Origin: Bacteroidaceae bacterium
Lineage (GTDB): Bacteria > Bacteroidota > Bacteroidia > Bacteroidales > Bacteroidaceae
Assembly: GCA_017616915.1 (NCBI GenBank)
Contig: JAFZXF010000072.1
Span: 1-48,107, forward strand
DNA length: 48,107 nt
Direction of reading: 5' to 3'
A program made the position numbers and the translations under genes. This document shows, in pieces, positions 34,581-41,880 of this stretch. Under the pieces are notes generated by a model. The model did not search any database and had not been told where the DNA came from. It was given only the letters and a program-made list of their open reading frames with translations. Within the stretch, counting starts at the first letter, position 1. Every line of letters starts with the position of its first letter.

Positions 34581-35027
34581 TCATCTTCTCGTTCTTGCCA
34601 TCTTGCGGCGGATTGCCTTCTTGACGATCCATCGGCATATCGTAATGCCACAAGCGTTCGCCAGGAGCACTCCTAAGGAATCGGCTACCCAATCGAGCCA
34701 CTCTCCGCTGCGGCGGCCGTTGGTGCAATAAGCCTGCGCCAACTCTATCACTCCACCCAGCACTATAGGCGTAATCAGCGCAATAGTCACAAGCCACAGG
34801 GCAGACCATTTCCGCTCACCGCCCCAGTTATAGTATTGCCGCCAATACTCTATCCAAAACACGCCGACAGTGCCGCCATACATCAGCAGGTGGGTCCACT
34901 TGTCTATCATCGCCACGTTGTCAAGCGCTGTGTGAGGAGGAGAGAAGAAGCTCAATGCCAATATCAACGCCACGCAGATAAGTGTGAACGCATAGCGGCG
35001 AAAAAACGAACAGATGATTCGGCACAT
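34581..35027 (-). CDS. VanZ-family membrane protein
   Basis: A 148-residue integral membrane protein with four predicted helices (LICVALILALSFF; the HLLMYGGTVGVFWIEY region; ALWLVTIALITPIVLGGVIE; VADSLGVLLANACGITI). The VanZ signature is present: DKWTHLLMYGG and a later ELAQAY...GEWLDWVADSLG. VanZ-like proteins are widespread; one acts in teicoplanin resistance, but most have no known function, so resistance should not be inferred. It is monocistronic, with a -7 box at 35051-35058. AAGGA lies directly before the ATG at 35027. Confidence 0.85.
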   Translation of the reverse strand: MCRIICSFFRRYAFTLICVALILALSFFSPPHTALDNVAMIDKWTHLLMYGGTVGVFWIEYWRQYYNWGGERKWSALWLVTIALITPIVLGGVIELAQAYCTNGRRSGEWLDWVADSLGVLLANACGITICRWIVKKAIRRKMARTRR

Positions 35028-35050
35028 TCCTTATTTATTATTTACGAGTG

Positions 35051-35058
35051 CAAAATTA
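35051..35058 (-). promoter_or_regulatory. -7 box of the VanZ-family gene
   Basis: Reads TAATTTTG on the minus strand followed by CACTCG, 23 nt before the ATG. Confidence 0.55.
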
Positions 35059-35150
35059 CAATAAAAAAAACAAAAAGCAGGAAGTGGATGGTAAGAAATG
35101 TTTAATGCACAAGTAAATTCCCTCATCTATTTTTTCCATTCTATAAAAAT

Positions 35151-35178
35151 GTTCAATGTTCAATGTTCAATGTTCAAT
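35151..35178 (+). repeat. Four perfect tandem GTTCAAT heptamers in a promoter
   Basis: GTTCAAT x4 runs from 35151 to 35178 and ends 8 bp before the -7 box at 35187, so it occupies the spacer and the -33 position of the lipoprotein promoter. A change in copy number would alter what sequence sits at -33. Confidence 0.9.
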
Positions 35179-35186
35179 AAAATTCG

Positions 35187-35194
35187 TACCTTTG
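35187..35194 (+). promoter_or_regulatory. -7 box of the small lipoprotein, start codon 4 nt away
   Basis: TACCTTTG followed by CAGC and the ATG at 35199. Transcription is expected to begin at or just beyond this ATG, so translation may be leaderless or begin at the second ATG (35205). Confidence 0.6.
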
Positions 35195-35198
35195 CAGC

Positions 35199-35585
35199 AT
35201 GAATATGAAACATCTTCTTTTTTGCGTAGCTGCCATAGCCTTTGCAGCTCTGGCCGGTTCATGCGCCGGAGAAGACCGCAGCGGTGAACAGCCTTTTGCT
35301 CCAACCGTGGAGACGGTGAGCGTTACGCCCCACAATATTGAAGGAACTGACAGTGCCGTGGTCACGATGGAAGGACTCGTTACGGCCTCGCCCAACAGCG
35401 ACCTCCTTGCCTGCGGATTCAACTACGGCAATGATACTCTATCCCTCTCCGCCGAGGCAGAACTACAAGCTCATTTCTTTGCACAGACCGATACTCTCGC
35501 CGCAGGCACTTACTTCGCTGTGGCGTATGCAAAAAACGGCATTGGCACCACCTATGCCGATACACTATGGTTCACAATAGAATAA
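35199..35585 (+). CDS. Predicted lipoprotein with an immunoglobulin/Fn3-like domain
   Basis: A 128-residue exported protein: MNMKHLLFCVAAIAFAALAG, then SCAGED with Cys22 as lipidation site. The mature part reads as one beta-sandwich: PTVETVSVTPHNIEGTDSAV, then VTMEGLVTASPNSDLLACGF, and a closing GTYFAVAYAKNGIGTTYADT. The last stretch is the pattern of fibronectin-III-like repeats common in Bacteroidales lipoproteins. Either ATG 35199 or ATG 35205 may start it. It lies 22 bp before the thioredoxin-like gene, so they are cotranscribed. No specific function can be given. Confidence 0.72.
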   Translation: MNMKHLLFCVAAIAFAALAGSCAGEDRSGEQPFAPTVETVSVTPHNIEGTDSAVVTMEGLVTASPNSDLLACGFNYGNDTLSLSAEAELQAHFFAQTDTLAAGTYFAVAYAKNGIGTTYADTLWFTIE

Positions 35586-35607
35586 CCAATTATACAAAAA
35601 CAAAACA

Positions 35608-36693
35608 ATGAAAAATTTTAAGAAAATCAAACTTCTCACAATGCTTGCCCTCTTCGCAATAGCTGGGCAATCGCAGGTACACTTCCGTCTGGAAGGAAAC
35701 ATCGGCATGCCGGAGTTTACCGGACAGTTTAAGATATATGATATCGTTGGCGAGCAGGCCATCGATTCCGGAAGGATTGTCAAAGGTGAGATCATCCCCA
35801 TAGAGGGTCAGATCCCCGAACTGGTACAGTGCATCTTGCAATGCACTTCCGATCAGCTGACGGGCGATGACGACAAAGGTGTATCACTTGGCTACCTCTT
35901 CCTCGCAGAAGGAACCACTCGCATTGAGGGCACCCAAAAACAGATGCTGCAAACCAGCGGAACACCCATCTGTCAAGAACGTAAGGACTTCGAGCAAGCT
36001 GAAGAGGCAATCGAAGCCAAATACAAAGACGGTCCGTCAGATAAGATTATGGACGAAATAGGCGAACTGTGCCAACAGCACATCAGCCGTCACACTAGCG
36101 ATGTTTACGGCCTCTATCTGCTCATCAGCGAAGGCTCCTACGTTTTGAAACCTGCCGTATGGCTCGACCTCTGTGCCAAACTCGAAGCTGGGCTGAGCGA
36201 GCGCAACCATGCCAACACTTTCCTTATGGAGAACATCGCACGCACCAAGGTCAGCATGACCGCACGCGCCAAGACCGATGTAGGATGCCCGTTCACCGAC
36301 TTTGCAGTAGAATATGACGGAAAGACCACACGCCTCTCCGACTATGTAGGCCGCGGCAAGTATGTGCTCGTCGACTTCTGGGCATCGTGGTGCGGTCCCT
36401 GCCGTGCAGAGATTCCCAATATTATTGCTGCCTACAATAAATACAAGGACAGCGGTCTGGAGGTTCTCGGCGTAGCTACCTGGGACAAGCCCGAAGCTAC
36501 TCTTAAGGCCATCGACGAAGAGAAGATTCCCTATCCGCAGATTATCAACTCACAGAAGATAGCCTCCGACATCTACGGCATTAGCGGCATTCCCGAGATT
36601 ATCCTCTTCGGTCCCGACGGCACCATCGTAGCTCGTGGCCTTCGCGGCAAAGCAATCGATGCTAAAATCTCAGAGGTACTGAACAAGAAATAG
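35608..36693 (+). CDS. TlpA/ResA-like thiol-disulfide protein with N-terminal DUF4369 domain
   Basis: A 361-residue exported oxidoreductase. An N-terminal signal-like segment (KLLTMLALFAIAGQSQ) precedes a DUF4369-like beta domain (about 25-125: FRLEGNIGMPEFTGQFKIYD), a helical linker (about 125-220), and an AhpC/TlpA thioredoxin domain (about 225-361). The active site is FWASWCGPCRAE with Cys262 and Cys265, and the cis-proline loop is GISGIPEIILFGPDG. This layout is common in Bacteroidales, where such proteins reduce or isomerise disulfides in the periplasm or on the cell surface. There is no lipobox. It follows the small lipoprotein gene and ends at a strong terminator. Confidence 0.9.
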   Translation: MKNFKKIKLLTMLALFAIAGQSQVHFRLEGNIGMPEFTGQFKIYDIVGEQAIDSGRIVKGEIIPIEGQIPELVQCILQCTSDQLTGDDDKGVSLGYLFLAEGTTRIEGTQKQMLQTSGTPICQERKDFEQAEEAIEAKYKDGPSDKIMDEIGELCQQHISRHTSDVYGLYLLISEGSYVLKPAVWLDLCAKLEAGLSERNHANTFLMENIARTKVSMTARAKTDVGCPFTDFAVEYDGKTTRLSDYVGRGKYVLVDFWASWCGPCRAEIPNIIAAYNKYKDSGLEVLGVATWDKPEATLKAIDEEKIPYPQIINSQKIASDIYGISGIPEIILFGPDGTIVARGLRGKAIDAKISEVLNKK

Positions 36694-36730
36694 CATAGGT
36701 AAGAGAAACAAACCTCACCGCTGAAATGAA

Positions 36731-36763
36731 GCCCCAAAAGTTCTGGTAACTTTTGGGGCTTTC
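36731..36763 (+). terminator. Terminator of the thioredoxin-like gene
   Basis: A perfect 12-bp stem (GCCCCAAAAGTT with AACTTTTGGGGC) around the 5-nt loop CTGGT, then TTTC. It lies 37 bp after the stop codon. Confidence 0.88.
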
Positions 36764-36792
36764 TTAGAATAATAGAGAAGAAATCCGCTTCA

Positions 36793-36897
36793 AGCAAACT
36801 CTTAGTTAGGGTCAAGCAAACCATCGGTTAGGACCGGGCTAACTGGCAGTTTGCTCCGTGCTAACCGCCACTTTGCTTGGAGCAAAGTAACTGTCCC
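36793..36897. repeat. Dyad-symmetric array of 17-bp units with 22-bp period
   Basis: Units share AGCAAA-N6-GTTAG. Two are direct (36793-36809, 36815-36831) and two inverted (36839-36855, 36861-36877), with spacers of 5, 7 and 5 bp; a fifth partial direct unit starts at 36881. The centre of symmetry is near 36835. The N6 cores differ (CTCTTA, CCATCG, CTGCCA, GTGGCG). It is between convergent genes and after a terminator, so it is not an ordinary promoter operator. Confidence 0.85.
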
Positions 36898-37006
36898 ATT
36901 TCTTTTTCTGAATTCACTTGTGATTCGTTGATTTTAGGTTGTCAGCTTTCGCGAAGAATATGTCATTTATCTACAGACCGCAAAACTTCGGAAGTGAATA
37001 TTATAA

Positions 37007-37034
37007 GAGGGATGTGCCATTCGACACATCCCTC
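37007..37034 (-). terminator. Terminator of the OmpA-like gene
   Basis: A perfect 10-bp stem (GAGGGATGTG with CACATCCCTC) around an 8-nt loop, 33 bp beyond the stop codon. The minus-strand tail is T-rich but has no long T run. Confidence 0.75.
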
Positions 37035-37067
37035 CTGTTTATCTTGAGTTAAAACTCTAGAGAGAGA

Positions 37068-38237
37068 TTACTCAGTGAGAGTGGAAACTGCTACGCGGTT
37101 CCAAGTGGGCTCAGAGAAGAGATCGCCTACGCCGCAACCCTCAGCAGAGGTGATGCGAGAAGCATCGATCTTATACTTCTTAACGAGCATGGTCTTAACG
37201 GCCTCTGCACGAGCCTTAGAGAGCTTGTCGTTGATAGACTTGCCACCTTCGGGAGAAGCGTAACCCTTGATAACAACCTTTGATCCGGGGTGATTCTTCA
37301 GGAAAGAAGCTACGCGCTCAACATTGGGCTGCTGAGCAGCAGAGATAACGCTCTTGCCCTGTGCGAAGAATACGTTGGTCTCCAGTGCATTTACAACGGT
37401 GGTCTTACCATTGTCAACGGGAGGAGTCACCTTCTTGTTGCGGCAGTCATTGAGCTCGTCCTGGAGCTTCTTGATAGTAGCGGCATCAGCAGCAATCTTC
37501 TGGTCCTTAGCACCAAGCTGACCACGGAGGTCGTTGATCTTAGCGTTGAGGCCATCAACCTCTGCCTGGTCGTACTCCTTCACGAGGGTGAAGTTGTGGC
37601 TACCATTGGAGTTGAGGAACTTGTAGGTAACACCAGCGAGGAGCTCGATGTGAGCAAACTTCTTGTCATACTCGCTAGCATAGCGACCATCGGTGAGATC
37701 CCAAACGATACCGGGCTTTACATTAACCTGCCAAGCCTTGTCAGCGCCAAGGTTGAAACCGAAGTCCAAACCAGCCTTGGTGGTGAGGAGGTTACGGTCA
37801 TTGTACTTGCCAGGATAGTACTCGTGACCCCAGCCAAAGCCATAAACGGCCTTTACATCGAGGAAGCGGGGCTCACCAGTGTAACCCAGGAACAGGTTGG
37901 TGAGGTTCACACGCAGCAAACCACCCAGGTTGGAAGCATCAAAAGCTCTGTTGCAGTTCTTAGCAAAGCCAGTCGGGCCAAGAAGGTTGTGCTGAGCATT
38001 GATGACAGCGTTAACTTCAGCAGCGAGGCCGAAGATGGGAGTGATCTCCTTAGCAACGGTCAGACCAACGGTCGGACGGAGGTCGCCAAAGAACTTGTGA
38101 CCATAGGCAGGAGTTACACCACCAGCCTGAATACCTACAGACCAGTTGTCAGTCAACTTGCTGCCACGTACGGTTGTCTGTGCGGTTGCAAAAGCAACAG
38201 TTGCACAAACGGCGAGAAGCATAAAAACTTTCTTCAT
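37068..38237 (-). CDS. OmpA-family outer-membrane protein
   Basis: A 389-residue abundant-type porin-like protein tying the outer membrane to peptidoglycan. The signal peptide ends AFATAQ. An N-terminal beta-barrel spans about 25-215 (DNWSVGIQAGGVTPAYG to ELLAGVTYKFLNSNG). A coiled-coil stretch (about 222-262, VDGLNAKINDLRGQLGAKDQ) and a short Pro-rich hinge (VTPPVDNG) follow. The C-terminal OmpA peptidoglycan-binding domain (about 275-389) has VFFAQGKSVISA, KVVIKGYASPEGG and DKLSKARAEAVKTML, ending RVAVSTLTE. The usual second peptidoglycan Arg region is present as EPTWNRVAV. It has a long leader with a GCTCC/GGGGC hairpin near 38260-38275 and a variant -7 box at 38353. Confidence 0.95.
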   Translation of the reverse strand: MKKVFMLLAVCATVAFATAQTTVRGSKLTDNWSVGIQAGGVTPAYGHKFFGDLRPTVGLTVAKEITPIFGLAAEVNAVINAQHNLLGPTGFAKNCNRAFDASNLGGLLRVNLTNLFLGYTGEPRFLDVKAVYGFGWGHEYYPGKYNDRNLLTTKAGLDFGFNLGADKAWQVNVKPGIVWDLTDGRYASEYDKKFAHIELLAGVTYKFLNSNGSHNFTLVKEYDQAEVDGLNAKINDLRGQLGAKDQKIAADAATIKKLQDELNDCRNKKVTPPVDNGKTTVVNALETNVFFAQGKSVISAAQQPNVERVASFLKNHPGSKVVIKGYASPEGGKSINDKLSKARAEAVKTMLVKKYKIDASRITSAEGCGVGDLFSEPTWNRVAVSTLTE

Positions 38238-38352
38238 GTTAATTGTTTTTGTTTGAATCCGCCCCTTTCGGGAGCTTCTTCTGGTTAATAATTTAGTTAA
38301 ATACTATTTCGTTTTTTGGATGAAAGACAATGACGCAATGTCTATTCGAATG

Positions 38353-38360
38353 CAAAGGAA
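38353..38360 (-). promoter_or_regulatory. Variant -7 box of the OmpA-like gene
   Basis: Reads TTCCTTTG on the minus strand in GTTGTTCCTTTGCA, the same 14-mer found before rplS. The leader would be about 110 nt long. Confidence 0.45.
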
Positions 38361-38483
38361 CAACTTTTTTTTGGAAATTCCAACATTTTTAGACATTTTT
38401 TTCACTTTAAACCCCGAAAAAATCGTTGTTTTCGTGCGATTTGAGTCTTTTTACCCCTTTTTTAGGTCTTTTTGCAGTGTAAC

Positions 38484-39479
38484 TTATACAATATTGGGAT
38501 TTATTTCGCCCCACTTCGAGAGTTCGGGAACGATGCCAAGTGTTACAAGTTCGTCACGCATCTTGCATAGGTGTGCATAGCTCTGATCGAGCTTGGCATT
38601 TTCCTCTGCAGTACCCTGTGGAACTTCGTAATGGCAACCGGTAGTGTCGAGGGTTGTCTTCATTGCCATCATGATGTTATGATACTTGTCGTTGTTGACA
38701 TAAGTACCAGCAGGGAAGCGGAACGGTTTGCCACCCATCACACTTGCGATCATCTCTACTGACAGCTGCGACGGGCTCTGGAACGAACTACGTCCACGAA
38801 GCTTTATAATAGCACTTCCGCCCTGGGTGACAGCCGTCTTCATGGCTTCCCATTCCTCTGTGGGGAATTCAGGAGTGCCAATAATGTCAATCAGCTTACG
38901 GCCGGCAACCTCTACATGGCTTCCGAACACTGCCATCTGCTCACCGTGACCACCATAAGTGGCGCAACCGGTAATCTGGTTCTGCATCACGCCAAACTTC
39001 TTGGCCAGAGCGCTCTGCAGGCGAGTAGTGTCAAGGCCGGCAAGTGTGGTAACCTGACTGGGTTTGAGGCCTGAATAGAGCAGGGTTACAAGACCTGTGA
39101 GGTCAGCGGGGTTGAAGATGATAACAACGTGCTTCACATCGGGGCAATAGGTCTTGATGTTCTCACCTAGGCCCTTAGCTATCTCGCAGTTGCCCTTGAG
39201 CAGATCTTCGCGAGTCATGCCCTCCTTACGCGGAGCACCGCCGGAAGAGATGATATACTTAGCATTTTTGAATGCCTCGGCAACATCAGTGGTTGCTACT
39301 ATGGTGGCTCCGTCAAAACCACTCTGGCGCATTTCTTCGGCTACACCTTCGGGTGAGAATACGTCATAAAGGCAGATGTTGGATGTCAGCCCCAGGGTAA
39401 GAGCTGTCTGCACCATGTTGGAGCCAATCATACCAGCGGCTCCTACGATTACAAGTTTTTCGTCTGTTAAGAATGTCAT
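38484..39479 (-). CDS. mdh: Malate dehydrogenase
   Basis: Oxidises malate to oxaloacetate with NAD, or runs in reverse in the fumarate-reducing branch common in Bacteroidales. 331 residues with the Rossmann nucleotide loop VGAAGMIGSN (12-21) and the NAD-strand acid in LYDVFSPEG. Active-site loops include GGAPRKEGMTREDLL (substrate Arg), NPADLT, the Arg in LDTTRLQSAL and the catalytic His in CATYGGHGEQM. The Bacteroidales mdh form is distinct from the E. coli one. Single gene with a -7 box (39541-39548). No terminator hairpin could be found after it. Confidence 0.93.
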   Translation of the reverse strand: MTFLTDEKLVIVGAAGMIGSNMVQTALTLGLTSNICLYDVFSPEGVAEEMRQSGFDGATIVATTDVAEAFKNAKYIISSGGAPRKEGMTREDLLKGNCEIAKGLGENIKTYCPDVKHVVIIFNPADLTGLVTLLYSGLKPSQVTTLAGLDTTRLQSALAKKFGVMQNQITGCATYGGHGEQMAVFGSHVEVAGRKLIDIIGTPEFPTEEWEAMKTAVTQGGSAIIKLRGRSSFQSPSQLSVEMIASVMGGKPFRFPAGTYVNNDKYHNIMMAMKTTLDTTGCHYEVPQGTAEENAKLDQSYAHLCKMRDELVTLGIVPELSKWGEINPNIV

Positions 39480-39540
39480 GGTTTATTGTGTTTTGATTTA
39501 TCTTTCCTTCAGAAGGATTATCGTGGTATTTTTTGCACGG

Positions 39541-39548
39541 CAAATTTA
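39541..39548 (-). promoter_or_regulatory. -7 box of mdh
   Basis: Reads TAAATTTG on the minus strand followed by CCGTGC, 61 nt before the mdh ATG. Confidence 0.5.
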
Positions 39549-39618
39549 GTACATTTCTTATTACAATGCTAATTTTTGGATAAGAAAAATGTTTTTTATT
39601 GCTTAAAGAAAGGTTTTG

Positions 39619-41727
39619 TCACTGCAAGTTGGCTTTTTCCTGCGTTTTCTGCGGCTCTGTCGCAGTTTCAGAAGTTTCTTCCTCTTCCTTTGCGACCGGT
39701 TCCATCGTAGGGTAACTCACTCTGGCATGATAGATAGTCTTCAGGCTGGAGATTAGCACTTCCTTCGCAACAGAGATATCGAGGAAAGTGATGGGACAGT
39801 TAGTGAAACATCCATCGGCCATCTGTTGATCCACTATCTTGTTCACCAAATCGCGAATAGACTCCTCGGTCTTCTCGGGCAGGCTACGCGATGCCGCCTC
39901 TACGGAGTCTGCAATCATCAGTATTGCCTGCTCACGGGTCTGCGGATTAGGTCCAGGATAGGTGAAAAGTTCCTCATTGACCGGCTCGTCGGGATGCTTC
40001 TTCACATAGTTTACATAGAAGTACTTCGCCTTGCTGCGCCCGTGATGAGTGGAGATGCACTCCTTGATTACCGTGGGCAATCGGTACTTGTCGGCCATCT
40101 CTATTCCATCGGATATATGACGGATGATAATCTGGGCACTCTGTTCCTCGGCAAGGTTATCGTGGGGATTTTCGCCACTCTGATTTTCGGTAAAGAATCC
40201 AGGATTCTGAAGCTTGCCTATATCATGATAAAGCGCCGCAGTCCTTACCAACTGCACGTTGGCACCTATTTTAGCGGCTACTTCAGCGGCCAGATTAGCT
40301 ACCTGCATTGAATGGTTGAATGTTCCCTGAGCCTCTTTTGACAGGCGGCGTAGCAACGGGGTATTGATGTTAGACAGCTCCACGAAAGTAACACTTGATA
40401 TAAAGCCAAACATCTTCTCAAACAACAGCATCAGCGGGTATGCAAAGAGTAGCAGCACACCATTGATGGCTATGCGTTCATACCACGAGGGGTCAATAGT
40501 GCTCAGGATGAATCCCTGACTCAAATCATAACCCAGCTTGATTAGCGCCGTAACAACGGTTATAACCAGCACAGCACGCAACAGCTGAGAGCGTGAAGTC
40601 AACTCCTTTAAGGTAAATATGGCAGTAAGGCCGGCCACTATCTCCAGCAACATAAACTCATACGGATTGTGAAGCGACAGCGAACAGATGCTCACAATTA
40701 TCAGCATGGTAGAGAATGCTGTGCGTGAATCCATAAACACCCTGATGAAGATAGGCACTATGGCAAACGGCACCATATATACATTCAACTCGGTAGGATT
40801 CTGCACTAGCGAAGCGGCAACCGTGAAGATAAGGATCATGCTCAGCAACATCACTATGCTACGCCCATCGCGAGCATAATCGGGGCGATACATCAGCAGG
40901 AACGTCATAAACACTCCCAACAGTATCAGCACACACATCACCTGCCCCACTATCAGCAGCACAGCCTCAATTCCACTGGCACTGCGCTTCTCAGTCTCCT
41001 TTTGTAGCGACTGCAGCACCCGCATCGTATGCTCGGTTACTATCTCGCCCTCGTCGATAATCTTGGTATCTCGGAGCACCAAGCCGTGACTCTGAGCGAT
41101 GTTATCAAGCATCTCCTTACGCATCTGCTCCGTACGGCGGCTGTCATACACCAGATTGGGAGTGATATAATTGTTGATGTTGCACCGAGCCACGGCTTCC
41201 TTCGACAGATGCAGCGAATCGACCGCGCTCATGATAAATTCATAGGCCGTGCGGGGCGAATAGATATGCTTCACCGACCTTACCTGGGCTGAAGCTCCCT
41301 TGATAATGATGCTAACATTATCCACACTATCCGCCACCATGCCGTACTCGCTCTGACTGGCTATGCCGCGTGCATAAACCTCCGCAAGCAATCTGGCTAG
41401 TTGAGTTCGCTCTCTTACGTTAATCAATAGAGCCAGCTTGGTGCTGAAATCGGTCTTAAAATTGTGAAGCTGCAACTCGCCTACCGATTCTGTGTAGTTA
41501 AAAAACGGCTTCAGACTTCTGAGTACACTGTCGCGCTCATTCTTCAACTGCTGCTCCGTCTTATATATGGGAAAATCGTACTCCGCCACTATCTTAGAGT
41601 ACTTCCAAGGCTTCCCTACGGAGTAATCGTAGGTAAACGTGTGCTCATGAGGCATAAAATAGACTATGATGACGGCACACACCACCACCAGTAGCACACG
41701 ACTCAATATCTTGTATTTACTCCACAT
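39619..41727 (-). CDS. 7TM-HD (PgpH-type) membrane phosphodiesterase
   Basis: A 702-residue inner-membrane protein expected to hydrolyse cyclic di-AMP. It has one N-terminal helix (SRVLLVVVCAVIIVYFM), an extracytoplasmic domain (about 40-265), a seven-helix membrane block (about 270-455), then a cytoplasmic HD domain. The domain has HSMQVANLAAEVA (His472), LYHDIGKL (His501-Asp502), ISTHHGRSKAKYF and ILMIADSVEAASRSL, the PgpH arrangement. A low-complexity Glu/Thr tail follows. I chose the ATG at 41727 (MWSKYKI), because the -7 box at 41737-41744 lies inside the longer frame from 41766. The transcript leader would be only a few bases. Substrate is by family analogy. Confidence 0.9.
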   Translation of the reverse strand: MWSKYKILSRVLLVVVCAVIIVYFMPHEHTFTYDYSVGKPWKYSKIVAEYDFPIYKTEQQLKNERDSVLRSLKPFFNYTESVGELQLHNFKTDFSTKLALLINVRERTQLARLLAEVYARGIASQSEYGMVADSVDNVSIIIKGASAQVRSVKHIYSPRTAYEFIMSAVDSLHLSKEAVARCNINNYITPNLVYDSRRTEQMRKEMLDNIAQSHGLVLRDTKIIDEGEIVTEHTMRVLQSLQKETEKRSASGIEAVLLIVGQVMCVLILLGVFMTFLLMYRPDYARDGRSIVMLLSMILIFTVAASLVQNPTELNVYMVPFAIVPIFIRVFMDSRTAFSTMLIIVSICSLSLHNPYEFMLLEIVAGLTAIFTLKELTSRSQLLRAVLVITVVTALIKLGYDLSQGFILSTIDPSWYERIAINGVLLLFAYPLMLLFEKMFGFISSVTFVELSNINTPLLRRLSKEAQGTFNHSMQVANLAAEVAAKIGANVQLVRTAALYHDIGKLQNPGFFTENQSGENPHDNLAEEQSAQIIIRHISDGIEMADKYRLPTVIKECISTHHGRSKAKYFYVNYVKKHPDEPVNEELFTYPGPNPQTREQAILMIADSVEAASRSLPEKTEESIRDLVNKIVDQQMADGCFTNCPITFLDISVAKEVLISSLKTIYHARVSYPTMEPVAKEEEETSETATEPQKTQEKANLQ

Positions 41728-41736
41728 ATCACCGTG

Positions 41737-41744
41737 CAAAGATA
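41737..41744 (-). promoter_or_regulatory. -7 box of the PgpH-type gene, start codon 9 nt away
   Basis: Reads TATCTTTG on the minus strand followed by CACGGTGAT and the ATG at 41727. It decides the start codon and implies a leader of a few bases at most. Confidence 0.55.
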
Positions 41745-41850
41745 ATAAACAAAGTTCAAACAACAAGGAAAAAATACCAAAAAGATAGTATTCTACCCCC
41801 TATTGTCCACTTTTTAATATATATAAATAAGGTATATGGTTTTTTTTCCT

Positions 41851-41858
41851 TAACTTTG
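41851..41858 (+). promoter_or_regulatory. -7 box of the gltX-waaA operon
   Basis: TAACTTTG followed by CGCGC, 22 nt before the gltX ATG, preceded by a T-rich tract. Confidence 0.6.
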
Positions 41859-41880
41859 CGCGCAAAATAAATTTATTGAG

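Larger units (their letters stand above)
36694..37067. other. Convergent intergenic region with terminators and a repeat array
   Basis: 374 bp between two 3' ends and no gene. It holds the thioredoxin terminator (36731-36759), the 22-bp-period array (36793-36897), an unremarkable stretch (36898-37006), and the terminator of the OmpA-like gene (37007-37034). Confidence 0.75.

Noticed and set aside
34581..35027. Glycopeptide-resistance gene (VanZ)
   Set aside because: Only the generic VanZ-like fold is present, with no other van genes; most family members are unrelated to resistance.
36793..36897. CRISPR array
   Set aside because: Units are 17 bp with 3-7 bp spacers and half are inverted; there are no cas genes.
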